Shown here one piece after another: positions 44,314 to 55,987 of a DNA stretch of 64,000 bases (position 1 is its first letter; each line of letters opens with the position of its first letter). Made by a program: the position numbers and the translations under genes. The notes under the pieces were generated by a model. The model was not told the DNA's origin and did not search any database. It saw only the letters and a program-made list of their open reading frames with translations. The stretch lies in the NCBI RefSeq assembly GCF_910592395.1, contig NC_088311.1, positions 14,760,501 through 14,824,500 on the forward strand, read 5' to 3'. The stretch is from Lineus longissimus (lineage: Eukaryota; Nemertea; Pilidiophora; Heteronemertea; Lineidae).

Positions 44314-45713
44314 AATCGAGCCTATTTTCAGCAAAATCGTCAATTTCCTTTGACGACAAATCGGGGTATGACCATGTCAGTCTGTCCATCGAGTCCCAGA
44401 CCTATTTTAGGGTAGAATTTTGCGGTTACGTAATGACATACACCACGTTGGCCTTTGGTTGGAAGGCCTCGCCATTTATTTACCAGACGAGCGGGATGGG
44501 TGTCACCTCGTACTTTTGTTTGTTTGGCCTGCCAGCTCTCCTATACATCGATGACAGATTCTTTGTATGTCCTGTGGGTTATTCTGATTTCAAGCCGTCT
44601 ACATGGGTGTATATTGCTGCTGAAATACTGACGGTTCTTGGCTATACATTTTCACCGATGAAGAATGTATTTGATCCCACTACCTTCCTGAAATCATTGG
44701 GTTTTTATGTTGATTCAGAGAGGACCGCTTTTATCCTTCCTCCTGATAAACAAGACAGTTTTCGGGTTCTAAGGGAGAGCATACAGTCAGAAGATTCCGT
44801 GCTTCTCAGAACACTACAAAGATTTACTGGGAAGTGTATCTCAATGATGCTGGTGGTACCTGCAGCGAGGTTGTACACGAGGGAGGTGAACGCGGCAATT
44901 TCCAGGGCGACAAAGAACAGCAGAACGGTGCAAATTTCCGGTGCCTTGAGGGAGGAGATAGAGCACTGGGGCTTTGTCGACAGCTGGCGGGACCATGTGC
45001 CTTGGCGATCTGAGAGGCACTTGACGTACCGTATGGCCACAGATGCGTCAGGCTTTGCCTATGGGGCTGTGGTTTTGGGTGGTAAGGCAGAGGGGCAGGC
45101 CTTTCATGATTTCTGGGCTAATAATGATCAACGGCCTATCCACATCAAGGAGGCTGATGCCTTACACAAGGCTCTGTTGTCCGTCTCCTCTGACATCAGA
45201 AATCACAGGGTTGATGTGTTAGTTGAGAACATGGCTGTTGTCTTGTCCTGTATGAATCAAGGGGCAAGGGACCATGACTTCAATGTCATGTTGAAGGACA
45301 TCTTTCAGCTTACTCAGCGCTTGAATGTCGATCTGCACTTGCAGTATGTGGCCTCTGTAGATAATCCGGCCGATGCTCCGTCTCGGAAGTTGTCTCGCCA
45401 GGATGCTATGCTGGACAGGGATAAGTGGTTGTTGTTGGAAGGTGTGTTTGGCCCTCATTCAGTGGACTGCATGGTCCTAGATCGGAATGGAATGGTGGAT
45501 GTTAAAGGGGCAATATTGCCGCATTTTACGCCAGGGCCATCGCCGTTGTCGGCAGGGGTTAATGTGTTCAGCCAGCAAGTGGGTGGGTGTGAAAATCCTT
45601 ATGTTTTTCCTCCACTCTACATGATCCTGCCACTGGTGAAATTCCTGCTTGATCAACAGGTGCCGGTAATCACTAAGGTCCTGCCAGCTCTGTCGCAAAC
45701 CCCGGTGTGGTGA
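44314..45713 (+). pseudogene. YR element reverse transcriptase and RNase H, 5'-truncated
   Basis: The frame is open from about 44314, with no natural start. It contains RT motif A (SFDDKSGYDHVSL), FGWKASPFIYQTSGMGVTSY, and the catalytic YIDD box (codons 44543-44554). The thumb follows, then RNase H (ATDASGFAYGAVVLGGKAEG; a later acidic residue in IKEADAL; VDNPADAPSR with the last D). A TGA at 45711-45713 ends the frame, yet sequence typical of the RH C-terminus (LWYPTKAGFVKDT, GLPWDL) continues in another frame to about 45850, before a possible donor GTAACT. Fingers and motifs before A are gone. Confidence 0.82.
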
Positions 45714-46117
45714 CCTCTAATTCGGAATAGGATTTTAGCAACACTGCAGGTTGGTGGGAAAAGTGAGGTTGGGGTACTGTGGTACCCAACAAAAGCTGGA
45801 TTTGTGAAAGACACTTATGGCCTCCCTTGGGACTTGGTTGCATATCGGGTAACTTTCGGCTAATCTGTTACTCATTAGCAGCTAGTTATAAGGTGTTTGA
45901 TGCACTTTTCTAATCACAATGTGAATGTTCGATTGAGGCTCCTGTGTAAAACTGAAGGTGTTTGTTGTTAATGACACGAGCAAATGGAATAGTGCATGGG
46001 GCAAGTACGGGACCTTGAGATCGGTATACTATATGGGTTCAACTGCTGTCATCAGGATGTATTGTAACAAGGCCTGAATCTGTCGGCATTATTCTTTTGT
46101 ACCTTTTCTCCTTACAG

Positions 46118-47295
46118 GGAGTGCCGGGAATTGATCTGGTTGCTATTGACGACCGTCTGAGAGCTTTGAATGCAGCAGCCTCCATGTCCCAGTATGCCAG
46201 AAAGCAAGTCGGTCTCAGGGACAATATTTTGCTGTTTTTGTCAGGGTTGCCACACAAACCTTCTCTCAAGATGGTGTCTCCCGAAGATATACGCAGGTAT
46301 TTGGTCTGGAAGGATCGGAATGGGAAGACAGTAATTCACAAGGTTTCTTGTCCTCTGTTGGGCCAAAGGAGAAAGGGTAGCGACAAAAATCAGTGTTATT
46401 GTGACCAGAGGCTGGCTGCTGGGATAGTGGAGGGTGTTGTTCGTTCTCTTAAATCTCTTCTTTGTAATCAGGCAGGCAGGGGTGACTCCTGGGACACAGT
46501 CACATGCAGTGGGAATCCAGCAATGGCTCCGTCAGTTGTGTCGTATGTGAAAGGGATTAAAGTCAGGCTAAGCCTATCTTTGCAGACAAGGTGAAGCTTA
46601 TCTCACAATATTTACAGAATCAGTTGCAGAGATCAGATTTACCAGTGAGTGAAATGTTTGTCTTGGCTAGGGATCAGGCGTGGTTGAAATTGGCCTTTTT
46701 TGGGGGAGATCGCGGTTCTGACTTGGGACAAATGAAGTCCCAAGAGTTGCGCCGTTTGCCAGATGGTTCAGGTTTTCTGATAACACATACTTTTGGGAAA
46801 ACACTCAGGGGTGACAAGCAGAACACATTTTATGTCAAGCGATGTGATGATGTAGTCATATGTCCTGTCAGCGGTATGGAGTTGTATGTTAATTATGCGA
46901 AACAGATGGGGGTGAATCTTACTTCGGGTTTCTTATTTAGGGCCGTTCCTGAGTCTGGATTAGTACTTGACACCCCATTTGCCCCAGGGGCTGCGTATGC
47001 ATGGTTGAAGTTGTACCTTAGAGTCTTGGGGCTCGATGAGGGTGAGACACCACATGGTCTTAGAGGTGGGTGTGATATATCCTTACAGCTATCGGGGTCT
47101 TCGAGAAATGCAGAGCAAACAATGCAGCATGTAGGATGGTTTTCAGAACAGTCTGCAGGTTATTACAGTAGGGTGAACACCTTACGGGGTGCCAGTGAGG
47201 CAGCAGGTAGATTTGCTCAGAGTTTGGTGAATCCCAACATTGTGAGAGATTTGTATAACCAGTTTGGCGGAGATGAGTTGCCAAAAGCATTTTGA
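46118..47295 (+). pseudogene. tyrosine recombinase of the YR element, one frameshift
   Basis: An acceptor (CTCCTTACAG) precedes 46118. The N-terminal SAM-like half (QYARKQVGLRDNILLFLSGL, SPEDIRRYLVWKDRNGK) runs in one frame to 46594. A one-base shift near 46560 passes to the second frame, which continues to 47295. The catalytic half shows R in GGDRGSDLG, H-x-x-R in PHGLRGGCDIS, then HVGW and the nucleophile Y in AGYYSR. This enzyme would integrate the circular DNA copy without target duplication. All catalytic residues are present; only the frameshift inactivates it. Confidence 0.85.
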
Positions 47296-47369
47296 TACTT
47301 GTATGTTATAATGTGGAGGCCTAGGAATATGCTGTGGAGGCCTGGTTGGGATTATTTTATGTTAATAAA

Positions 47370-48497
47370 GGTTCTTAGTGAATACTTCTTAGTGAATACA
47401 TTTAATTAATATTTCTGAGTTGGAATGCATGGGCATCCCTAGTGTCTCCTATATTTTGCACGGCCAGCATGTGTTTGGCACAGGATATATTGGGTCACAG
47501 TATTTTAAATTTCAAGGACATGACACAGGGAGTTACCGGTACAGGTATCTCAGTGGAAATGTTCTGGTTGTGAGGTTTGGGAGAACTAAGTGAGAACTAA
47601 TAGTCAGTGTCATCTCCTAGTTGTGGCATGGAGATGGGACTGCTTGGAGATAAAGCAGTCATTTTGCTATTCCCAGACCTTAACCCTGGTGGAGACACAC
47701 AATGAGCTGTGAGACACTTGGGATTGTCTCAGGGTCACACACAGTCATCGACAATAGGCTAGACCCTTTTTATACACACTTGGCGCCCCGGCAGAAGAAG
47801 TCATTGCGGGCTCAAACAAACCTAAATATAGGCACAAAGAACCAAAGTCAAAGATCATTTGTTGTTCGGTCATGGGGTCTTTTGTTTGCTGCTTGTTTGT
47901 TGTTGCCTTCAGTTCAGTGACAGTGTCTTCCTCCGCCCGGTTTGTTGGCCTCTTATTACTTCTGACGTGTTCTGATCGTCGCATTTCACTTGTTTTGGCT
48001 CTGATTACTCTTCGTCGAAAAGGCCTATTTGATATCATTAGTATTGCTAGTTCGTCATCATTGCTGAATTGGTTTGAACTGTTGTACCGACATGTATGAT
48101 ACAGAAGGAATCGCAGTTGAATATTGAATCACATGAAAGTTGCTGGGCATCAAGATCAGCCTCGGGCTTTCCTGCTTTGCAAGCAGGCATGCACTGATGG
48201 CAGTGATGCAATAGTATGTTCACAGAATTTGTAATTGATATTTTGTACCAAGGCCCCTTGATAAGTACTGGTTTACATTGCTTCCCAATGATCTGAATAT
48301 TTTATTTATCTTATCAATTCTTCATGTTCTATACGTGCCTTCCATTCAATTCTTGGCAATTTTCATCCAACCAGTGGAATTGGTTGGATAAGGAACCAGG
48401 ATTGTGATGGTAGCAAACACCATGGCACATGACATGAAATAATTACATGGTATTTAACAATGTTTCCACTTTTTATGATTTTATTGTTCTATTGCAG
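47370..48497. other. no gene assigned
   Basis: Sequence between the YR element and the first PWWP-like exon. TGGCGCCCCGGCAG at 47780 resembles an LTR primer site but has no LTR around it. Host exons upstream of 48498 may lie here but none could be defined. Confidence 0.35.
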
Positions 48498-48612
48498 AGG
48501 CTGGTAAATTTGTCTGGGCGAAATTGCCCAAAACTAAGGCAATTTGGCCCTGCAGGATAGATTCTTATTCGAACGGAAGAGTTGTGGTTTTCAATAATTC
48601 TGACCTGGCAGT
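48498..48612 (+). CDS. exon encoding a PWWP-like domain
   Basis: This 115-bp exon lies between an acceptor (TTCTATTGCAG) and a strong donor (GGCAGT/GTAAGT). One frame is open throughout. It begins AGKFVWAKLPKTKAIWPCRI and ends with a segment of beta-strand character (GRVVVFNNSDLA). V-W-A-K, a short linker, then W-P-x-R-I is the start of the PWWP fold, which binds methylated histone tails and DNA in nuclear proteins. Start phase 2, end phase 2. The partner exon with the rest of the domain was not found for certain; a candidate begins after TTATTTCAG at 49127 but soon meets a stop. It could be a decaying gene. Confidence 0.5.
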
Positions 48613-49717
48613 GTAAGTATTCTTAGCTACTTTCTATTATTACTTATTTTACAGTAGAACCCCTCTAAGTTACTGACTCATTGCCAAATTGTAAAATCTC
48701 CCTATGACAACTTTATTATCTATCTATCACGGATAGGACCTGACTCTGGTCTACCCATGAACATATTGCTACTAATGATATGACAACAAACATGAAACTA
48801 TAAAAACCATTATATTCAAATTTATGTTATTGTTGATGTTTGCATTTGCGTATTTTTCGTTCTTATCATTTTGTATCGTTATTTCACATTCACAAGTTGT
48901 CCCTGACTGATAGGCAGAGCAGTGGGTTAAATTGGCCATCTTCGGGTGACTAGTATGCACAGGAAGGGTACTGGGTCATGTAAGATTCAGCCCTAAATTC
49001 ATTGTAAAAGCATGAATAATTATCTAATTAGGGCTAGTGATTCCTAATTTTGCCATATCCCTTTGTTCAATGTTGTATGTATTTTTTTTTTACTTCAGTA
49101 AAGTATGATATATATAATTATTTCAGTTAGGATCGAAGCAGCTTACAATGACTAAGGGGGTTTGACACAGCAGCTGCAGATGATTGGAGATGCGCCCATC
49201 TTCGAAGATGATGAATTCCTATGATGTTCACAGAAGTATTTTTGTTCTTTTCAGCATTATTTAAGAAAAAGCCCACAAGTCTCCAGTCTTTTCTTGTGGA
49301 TGTAAATTGGGCCTACGAAGAGATGAGTAGGCAATATTCGACAAACATGAATTGCAGTTGGCACATTTCACATGAAGTTTTCTTTAACATATCTTTGTTT
49401 TCCTAAAATTACTGCTGTTACTTTATCGGTAGTCTCCCTGCATTCCCTTCCTTTCCCACGCCTCCATTTCGCGACAATACTATTCGTTACACCCACTCGT
49501 CCCTCGTATGTTCATGATATTTTTAATGCTTTTGTTGATGATTTCATTTAAAACATGACTTTTATGTCATGGTAAACTTACGCTGCCTGTGTGAAAGAGT
49601 CTTTTCAAAATGGCCGGAATTTATTTTCTCATACGGTGTTCAATTAGTAACGGTTCAAGGGATGCTTACCTGACCCAAATGCACGTTGCTTATCATCTAT
49701 TAATTTTTTTATCACAG

Positions 49718-49795
49718 CTGCAATAATCTTTGCATGAAGACCAGTCAGACTCAGAGGTTATAAATATAAACGAGGAATCAATTGTGAAGGCCAAG
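49718..49795 (+). CDS. candidate acidic exon
   Basis: A polypyrimidine tract and acceptor (TTTTTTTATCACAG) precede 49718 and a donor (GCCAAG/GTGAGT) follows 49795. The frame that joins in phase with the next exon reads SLHEDQSDSEVININEESIV, an acidic linker. A TAA lies three codons into the exon (49724), so either the true acceptor differs or the copy is damaged. Confidence 0.4.
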
Positions 49796-49923
49796 GTGAG
49801 TCCATTTGCTTTAAAAGGCTAAATATTTTCCGGTTGAGAGACATTTATTATTCAGTTCATACTTTATATTTATGAAGCCAGTTTCGGTGCACTATATTTT
49901 TGGTTTGTTTCTGTAATTTTTAG

Positions 49924-50115
49924 ATTGCTGAAGCAACTGTTGAAGAGAGTGTTATTGACTGTGTTTTGGGTGTCAGTATTGTCTTCGGGGGACAGCACAG
50001 CCCGCCTGGAAAGCACATGTTTGTCGTTGTTGTGGGACGTGAAAGTTTTTCTAATTTTCTGCTCAAAGATCATTTTATATGCATTTATACTGAGTTGAAT
50101 GCCCCTCTACTTGAG
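49924..50115 (+). CDS. candidate exon, unknown domain
   Basis: Exactly 64 codons, phase 0 to phase 0, between an acceptor (CTGTAATTTTTAG) and a donor (CTTGAG/GTGAGT). It encodes IAEATVEESVIDCVLGVSIV, then GKHMFVVVVGRESFSNFLLK. The frame is fully open and joins the previous exon without a break. I do not recognise the family. Confidence 0.5.
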
Positions 50116-50612
50116 GTGAGTGAATGAATAGGTTATCTGTGTAGGAATCACAGTTACTGTATAGAACTTTTAATCGCCTTAAACCACGCAGTTTGACATT
50201 TACTGCAGCCAACTTTACCGCCATAGGTTTCACATGGCTTTGTAGTGCTTGGTTTGCACAAAGCCTTATTTCTTCCATCAGTATGAGTTTAATCTGGTTG
50301 AATAGGTACCTGAATGTGTAGAAAATCATGTCTTTCTGTCAAATGTAACTAATGCCAAGGGTGTCTCTGGATGTGATGATTGTAGGACAACAACTGGCCA
50401 GTTTTGGGCTATTTAAGTTCTGATTGCTAATGCCAGGTGGCAGCGCCCGCTAGATGTGTCTTCAGAGTCACAACCTATTCCTGTCACAACCTGTCCTGTC
50501 ACAACCTGTCCTTGCAGGTTTATTGATTTTCATCTTTTAAGTTTGAAAGTAGGTTGATAAGGGTTGTTGTCAACAATTTTGTAATGTTTTGTGTAATTTT
50601 GTATCGTTTCAG

Positions 50613-50719
50613 TTTACGTTCAATTATGATGTCTTATTAAAGCGTTCGTTGTATGAGAAACCACATACGTTATTGGTTTTGTTTGGTGAACATCTCGGAG
50701 ACCGTTACAGACTGTGAAT
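50613..50719 (+). CDS. candidate terminal coding exon
   Basis: An acceptor (TATCGTTTCAG) precedes 50613 and the frame joins the exon at 49924-50115 in phase 0. It encodes 34 residues (FTFNYDVLLKRSLYEKPHTL ... GDRYRL) and a TGA at 50715, just before a donor at 50720. The gene then ends here or splices once more in its untranslated part. Confidence 0.42.
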
Positions 50720-50891
50720 GTAAGTATTATTTATTACTATTTTGAAATCATATAATATTGAATTGATTACAATCCATTGAACAGGGCTCTTAACAATTAC
50801 AAGCTGAATATATTAAAGTGAAGATAAAGAAAAGACTGAACTGAAGCATTACTAGTAAATTATCAATCCAATGATTTTTTTTTTATTACAG

Positions 50892-51466
50892 TTCTCGGCG
50901 ACCTAAACAATGAAACATCAAATGTGAGTATATATTTTTCTTAAAAAAACATTCCAACATCAGGTATTGCAACTTTTGCAATTACAAAGTTGAAGTTGTT
51001 GCCACATGAATGAAAAAATTGATGCTATGCAACAGAAAGCCATTTTTCATAAAGCCGTTCTGCATAATTTCCATTTACAGTTACATGTGATGCAAGAAAC
51101 TTCAATTTCAGAAAGTTTGCGGCAAATGCTTCAAAATTAAATACTGCACATTTCATGCTAAAATTAGAAGTTACCCGTCACATTTTGACATGTGGATTGA
51201 AGTCTCCTGAGGCAAGCACTTCTCTAAAGGACACCCACTATGAAGGACACTAGTTTTGGTCCCAAGTCAAGTCATTCTCTTAGATTTGACATCTCTAATC
51301 TGGACATCTCTCGATCAAGGACTGTCCATGTGCTTGTCAAATATACTTTTTTTAATGAATTCTTATTTCAAATTTGCTTTCTGATCTTTTAAAAAAAACA
51401 TTGTACCTTCAATGTTCATTGATTAATTTGACTTGTTTCACATTTCAGCTGCTCTATGATCTTAAT
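50892..51466 (+). other. two possible micro-exons (32 and 18 bp)
   Basis: 50892-50923 lies between TTTTATTACAG and GTGAGTAT. 51449-51466 lies between TTTCACATTTCAG and GTAAGTAA. Both pairs of splice sites are good, but the exons are tiny, so they are either 3' untranslated or alternative exons or chance. Confidence 0.25.
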
Positions 51467-51864
51467 GTAAGTAAGAATACAGACAACAATCATAGAGACA
51501 GATGCATCCCTTATGAAATTTAGGTGTTTTCTCACCAGTGCATTTCTTCAAGCCTGTGTCAAATAAAAACAAAAATATGCCATGTTACACATTTTACCGT
51601 TACTAAAAAAGACAACAACATGAATCGCTTGTAAAACCATACAAAAATGTGTTGTAATTGTGATTTAAAGGATGTTATTTTCTTAATATAAGGCAAGTGG
51701 GTTGCCCAGATTGCCGAGAATCTTTAATCTCAGTCTTTGTATTCAAGGCTGGCCTTCAAACAAGTCGGCTTTTTTGGCTACAATTTCAAAGATGTGCCTT
51801 ACCGAACCTTTGTTTATCCCAGAACACCTTTGCTTCCAGATTATGACTGACCTCAATCCCATTA

Positions 51865-52926
51865 GCTTTTGACACTGTCAGACATTCGGTGCTTCTCAAT
51901 AGGCTACAGAAGCTTATTGATCTCTCTGGGAATGTGCTGCAATGGTTCTCCTCCTACCTCAGTGGTCGTCAGACATCCGTGTCCATAAATGGATATACAT
52001 CCAGCACCTCTGAGCTGGTCACTGGTGTACCACAAGGATCAGTGTTAGGTCCAGTACTTTTTAATGTGTACATGCTACCACTGGGGGAGGTGATGGGATC
52101 CAGTGCAGTTCATTCCTACGAAATGTTTGCTGATGACAATCAGCTTCTTGGTATTTTTTCAAGCGGTTACTTGGCACAAGGGAAGTGCGCTGTTGACAGC
52201 ATTGAACATTGCATTCAGAGCATAGGGAATTGGCTTATTGAAAACAATTTGTGTTTCAATGGCTCCACAACTGAATTCATGTCTGTCTCCTCTGCCAGAA
52301 GATCACCATCCATCACTCAAATCAAGGTGGATGGTGAGATATTGCCAAGCATCGATGCTGTGCGGGATCTTGGTGCTTGGTTCGACAACCACATGACCAT
52401 GTCAGTCCATGTGAAGAAGGTGTGTCAAAGTGCCTTCGCCAACCTGCACAGCATTGGCCGTATCCGCAAATACCTTGATGTGGATAGCACCATGAAATTG
52501 GTTCAGGCACTCGTCATCTCTAAGCTGGATTATAAGAACGCCCTGCTCTATGCCCTTCCTAAAAAATCTGTAGCCCCACTGCAGAGGGTGCAGAATGCTG
52601 CTGCTAGAGTTATCTCACGAACACGCAAACGTGACCACATCTCGCCGGTTCTGCACTCTCTGCATTGGCTCCCAGTCAAAATGCGTATACTCCTGTGTAC
52701 CTCAATGAGCTAGTTAAGTTTCAATCTGGTCCAAGGCAGACTCGTTCCACAAGCAGTAACAAACTGCATGTAAAACGCACCAAACCACATATGGTGACAG
52801 GTGTTTCTCTGTCGGTGCTGCACGCTTGTGGAATGAGCTGCCACAAAACATAACTTCGCAGGAGTCCACTGCAGCATTCAAAAATGGGTTAAAGACCTGG
52901 TTATTCAGGAAGTTTTATGGGGAATA
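51865..52926 (+). pseudogene. L2/CR1-like LINE reverse transcriptase, 5'-truncated
   Basis: The sequence begins inside RT at motif A (AFDTVRHSVLLNRL). It includes VTGVPQGSVLGPVLFNVYML and the catalytic box MFADDNQLLG, a thumb with LDYKNALLYALP, and RVQNAAARVISRTRKRDHIS. The frame breaks near 52690. The usual LINE ending WNELPQNITSQES ... FKNGLKTWLFRKFY then appears, stopping at about 52926. The 3' untranslated end GCGCTATATAAGCACTACAA with an ATTATT-type tail reaches about 52995. A short, old, dead copy. Confidence 0.88.
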
Positions 52927-52995
52927 GCGCTTTAACAGCAATCGTTCTGAGAAGCGCTATATAAGCACTACAATATTATTATAATTATTATATTA

Positions 52996-54189
52996 GAAGT
53001 CACTCAGAATGACAAAATTTTACATCAGAATTCCAAAATTTTGGAGCAGAACGAACACATTTTACATCTGCTAAATTCGAAGATTCAGCATAGGAGGTAT
53101 GTATTTCTCGTGCCAATCTATCATCATTGTGTGTAGATCCATCCTTCACCGCCAATAAAATACACCCCCCCCCCATCAGCTGCCATAAGGGCTGCTACAA
53201 GATTGGTAGCCTCCATGCATTCCCTTCCTTTCCTACACATCCATGTCACGACAACACTTAAATCACACTCGTTGTTGTCGCATGCAATTGAGAATATCCC
53301 TAAAACACTTAGCCTCCAGCTGATTGTTTATAATTCATTTTTCAGAACCAAAGCATTACATAAGTCAGTACACATATGAATCAGATCGAAAAATTAAGGA
53401 AAACCAGAACCACTGACAAGACAGGGTATTTGATGGAAGGGGTCAGAGCAAGGCACTGTCATTTCACCATATTTTGCATTCTCTTGATGTGAAGAGCCAC
53501 CAAATTTTAGGCATAATGAATTATGATAATACCCATTAGATGGTATTTAGGTGTTCAATCAAGATTATCCTGTATGCCAAAACCCATGGGCATTTTTGGG
53601 CCCAATGTTTTTGAAATAACTCTTGTCAAATGACACAAATTGAGCCTCTTTTCAATCTAATAAAAGCAAATATGAATGTGTGATGTTTGTGAATATTTAT
53701 ACATGTATTCAATTAGTTAATGTTTGGGAACATTCAGTTCGTTAGCTACGCTGGCTTATAGCGGAGCTTGGTTTGTACTGGAGCTGGCCGAAAGTAGTTC
53801 TAGCAAAATAGTTGCATTTTCATCCGAATTTGCTGTAGCTGGGCCAGAAAATGTGCTAGGATACCAATATTTGGAACTCTTGTTTCGATAGGATTATAGC
53901 TATTCGCAGCAGAAAGACTAAACGCCCCGTAATTGGCAGTAATTGGCAGATTTTAAGCTGGAAATTGTCGTCAAAAGTGGCAAAACGGCCTCGATCCTAC
54001 CTGTCTCTGTAATGTACTGAACGCGCTACACATAAGGCATTGGCGTAAGGCATTGCAGCCGAGGCTGATAAAGTGATGGCCATTTTGCGAATGTATATAG
54101 AGTGTGTACGTTCACTTCAAAACATAGTTCCAATCTAAATTTTTCATAACGAGCAGTTAGAAAGTGGTATTTCCCTATATTGATTCTCA
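52996..54189. other. no gene recognised; C10 run
   Basis: Intergenic sequence with C10 at 53165-53174. The last 200 bases precede the ORF at 54190 and may include its promoter; no TATA box at a convincing distance. Confidence 0.45.
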
Positions 54190-55692
54190 ATGTCAACATG
54201 TCGTTTTGTGGGGTTATTTTGTCTAATTCTTATTAATATTGCCGATAAAAGACACGTAGAGAAACCCAGATTCATGCGCTCTGTTCATCTACGTACGGTA
54301 GACGTTTTGACAGAAAACCAGGGCGTGAACGGTCTCCAGGATCCAGCCATCAACTCTCTCGGCAGAACATTTCAGCCCTGCCGAACCAGTACGAATAGAG
54401 GACGGGCCAAATCCATTTTCGTTTTGTGGTCCCTCTACGGCAGCGACGGACTAGATCGGAATACTTGGACTCCGAACCACTTCGTCCCCCTACTCCTACG
54501 TGATGAGAACCAACAACCATCTGAACCAACAAGCTCCATATCACTTGATGAACAGCCCCGCACTGCCACGAAGAAGAGACAACGAAGAGCGCCGGCCCGC
54601 ACCATCCGACAGAAGCGACCACTGCATCCATCACTGATAGACGACGAGACAAGAACGCCGGAGGACATAATTGTTCACGAGGAAGACACCAGCGGTCCAG
54701 GACCAAAGAGACGCCGACAGCAAACCACGGAGAGCATGCCGCCAAGTCCAATTCCATTGATGGAAGTATCAGAAAACGAAAGCCCCGTTCCATTTATGGA
54801 AGTATCGGAGACAGTTTCCCAAGACATCACAGCACCCGTGATGAATAAGCTTGGTGGTCGATTCCTCGAAACTGACGAACTTATATGTAATTTGCTGAAA
54901 CCATCGCCCACATCCGACAGTCAAGTGCCGAACGGACTGAAAGAAAACGTGTACTTTGTTCTTAATAACCAAGTCAACATGGACCGAAGACGATCAGGGA
55001 AGAAAGGACTTATTTACGACGACTGCGGTGTTTATTCACAGAAGGGATCAATGAAGACGCACTATTTTATCAGGTCCGACGACGGGAAATACAAATACGT
55101 GGACAAGAAAAACGGCCAGTACCTAGTGACAGTGAAGCGAGAGCGAGTTCCAATTGACCCCCAGCCATCCGAAGACCACATTCTCGTTCTGAAACGCCTA
55201 TACGCCGAACTGAAACGTGAGACAAATTTCAAGCACCGCATTTCCTGGTTAGAGAAGATACCCTCCGCCGACGACGTCGACAATACGCTGATTATTGAAT
55301 ACAAAGGATCCTTCCCAGTAACAACAACCACCCATGGTAATGTAAAATCGACGAATAGCGAGTACGTACGGACTAATCCCCAAGTCGCAGATAAGATAAA
55401 AGAATTGACGAAACAAGCACAGCCTAGGGAAATATACACCAAACTGGTACTTGAAGATTCAGAGAATGCGCCAAGAGACCTCAAGTAAGTTCAGAACATC
55501 AAATATCGAACAGATCGCAAATCATCCACTACAGAAAACAAACGGAATACAGCAGACGACGTACAGCGCCTGATTTCGGACATTCATTACCATCCTTTCA
55601 TCCAGGAGATCGTACAGAGCAAGAAAAAACCTCCATCTGTCATCCTCTATACGAAAGAACTACGAACTGGCACCATCAAGACTGAAGTTTAA
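54190..55692 (+). pseudogene. long intronless ORF, unknown conserved protein, one internal stop
   Basis: The frame opens at the ATG at 54190 for 432 codons. The true start may be a later ATG, since the first 20 residues look signal-like only by chance. The middle is rich in P, S, T, K and R with a basic cluster (GPGPKRRRQQTT), so nuclear location is likely. A globular part follows (about residues 220-430) with GLIYDDCGVYSQKGSMKTHY, YKGSFP and REIYTKLVLEDSENAPRDLK. A TAA at 55486 interrupts, yet the same frame continues 67 codons (HPFIQEIVQSKKKPPSVILY) to a TAA at 55690. I do not know its function. The intronless form suggests a mobile-element or retrocopied origin. Confidence 0.55.
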
Positions 55693-55987
55693 AGTATCCG
55701 ACACAGTGTGGACTGGCAAGAGTGCAGATTTTCTTCTGTAATGTTTTATAAATGTATGTTGTATATTTTAGCGGACATAATGAAACTGATCTGTTATATG
55801 ATCCCATTAAAAATCGGGATAAAGTTGTTTTTATCAAAAAAAGCATAGCTAAATACTGCAACTAGGCTGGCTAACAACAAGGCGACCACGCCCTTCACAC
55901 GCGGCCCGGTCCACATGCCAAGCTCTGGCATTTCCGGATTCCATATTTTACATCAACCATAACAACTCGGGGACCGTAGCCAAAATG

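Larger units (their letters stand above)
42849..47369 (+). mobile_element. tyrosine-recombinase retroelement (DIRS-like), rearranged
   Basis: The gene order is a gag-like region with a zinc knuckle, reverse transcriptase plus RNase H, and a tyrosine recombinase, which is characteristic of the DIRS order. Several exon borders with good splice sites break up the reading frames (43178/43336 and about 45850/46118). The front of the RT is missing, and a 146-bp gag segment is duplicated where it should begin. AATAAA at 47364-47369 may be the polyadenylation signal. I did not find the inverted or split terminal repeats expected of this order. Confidence 0.75.

Noticed and set aside
44705-45040. Minus-strand ORF opposite the YR-element RT
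   Set aside because: Shadow of the RT/RNase H frame with no recognisable domain.
47779-47795. LTR primer-binding site (TGGCGCCCCGGCAG)
   Set aside because: No LTR-like boundary precedes it and no retroelement gene follows.
48656-48690. Another full Tc1/mariner MITE (ACAGTAGAACCCCTCTAAG)
   Set aside because: Only one end is recognisable; no matching inverted end was found nearby.
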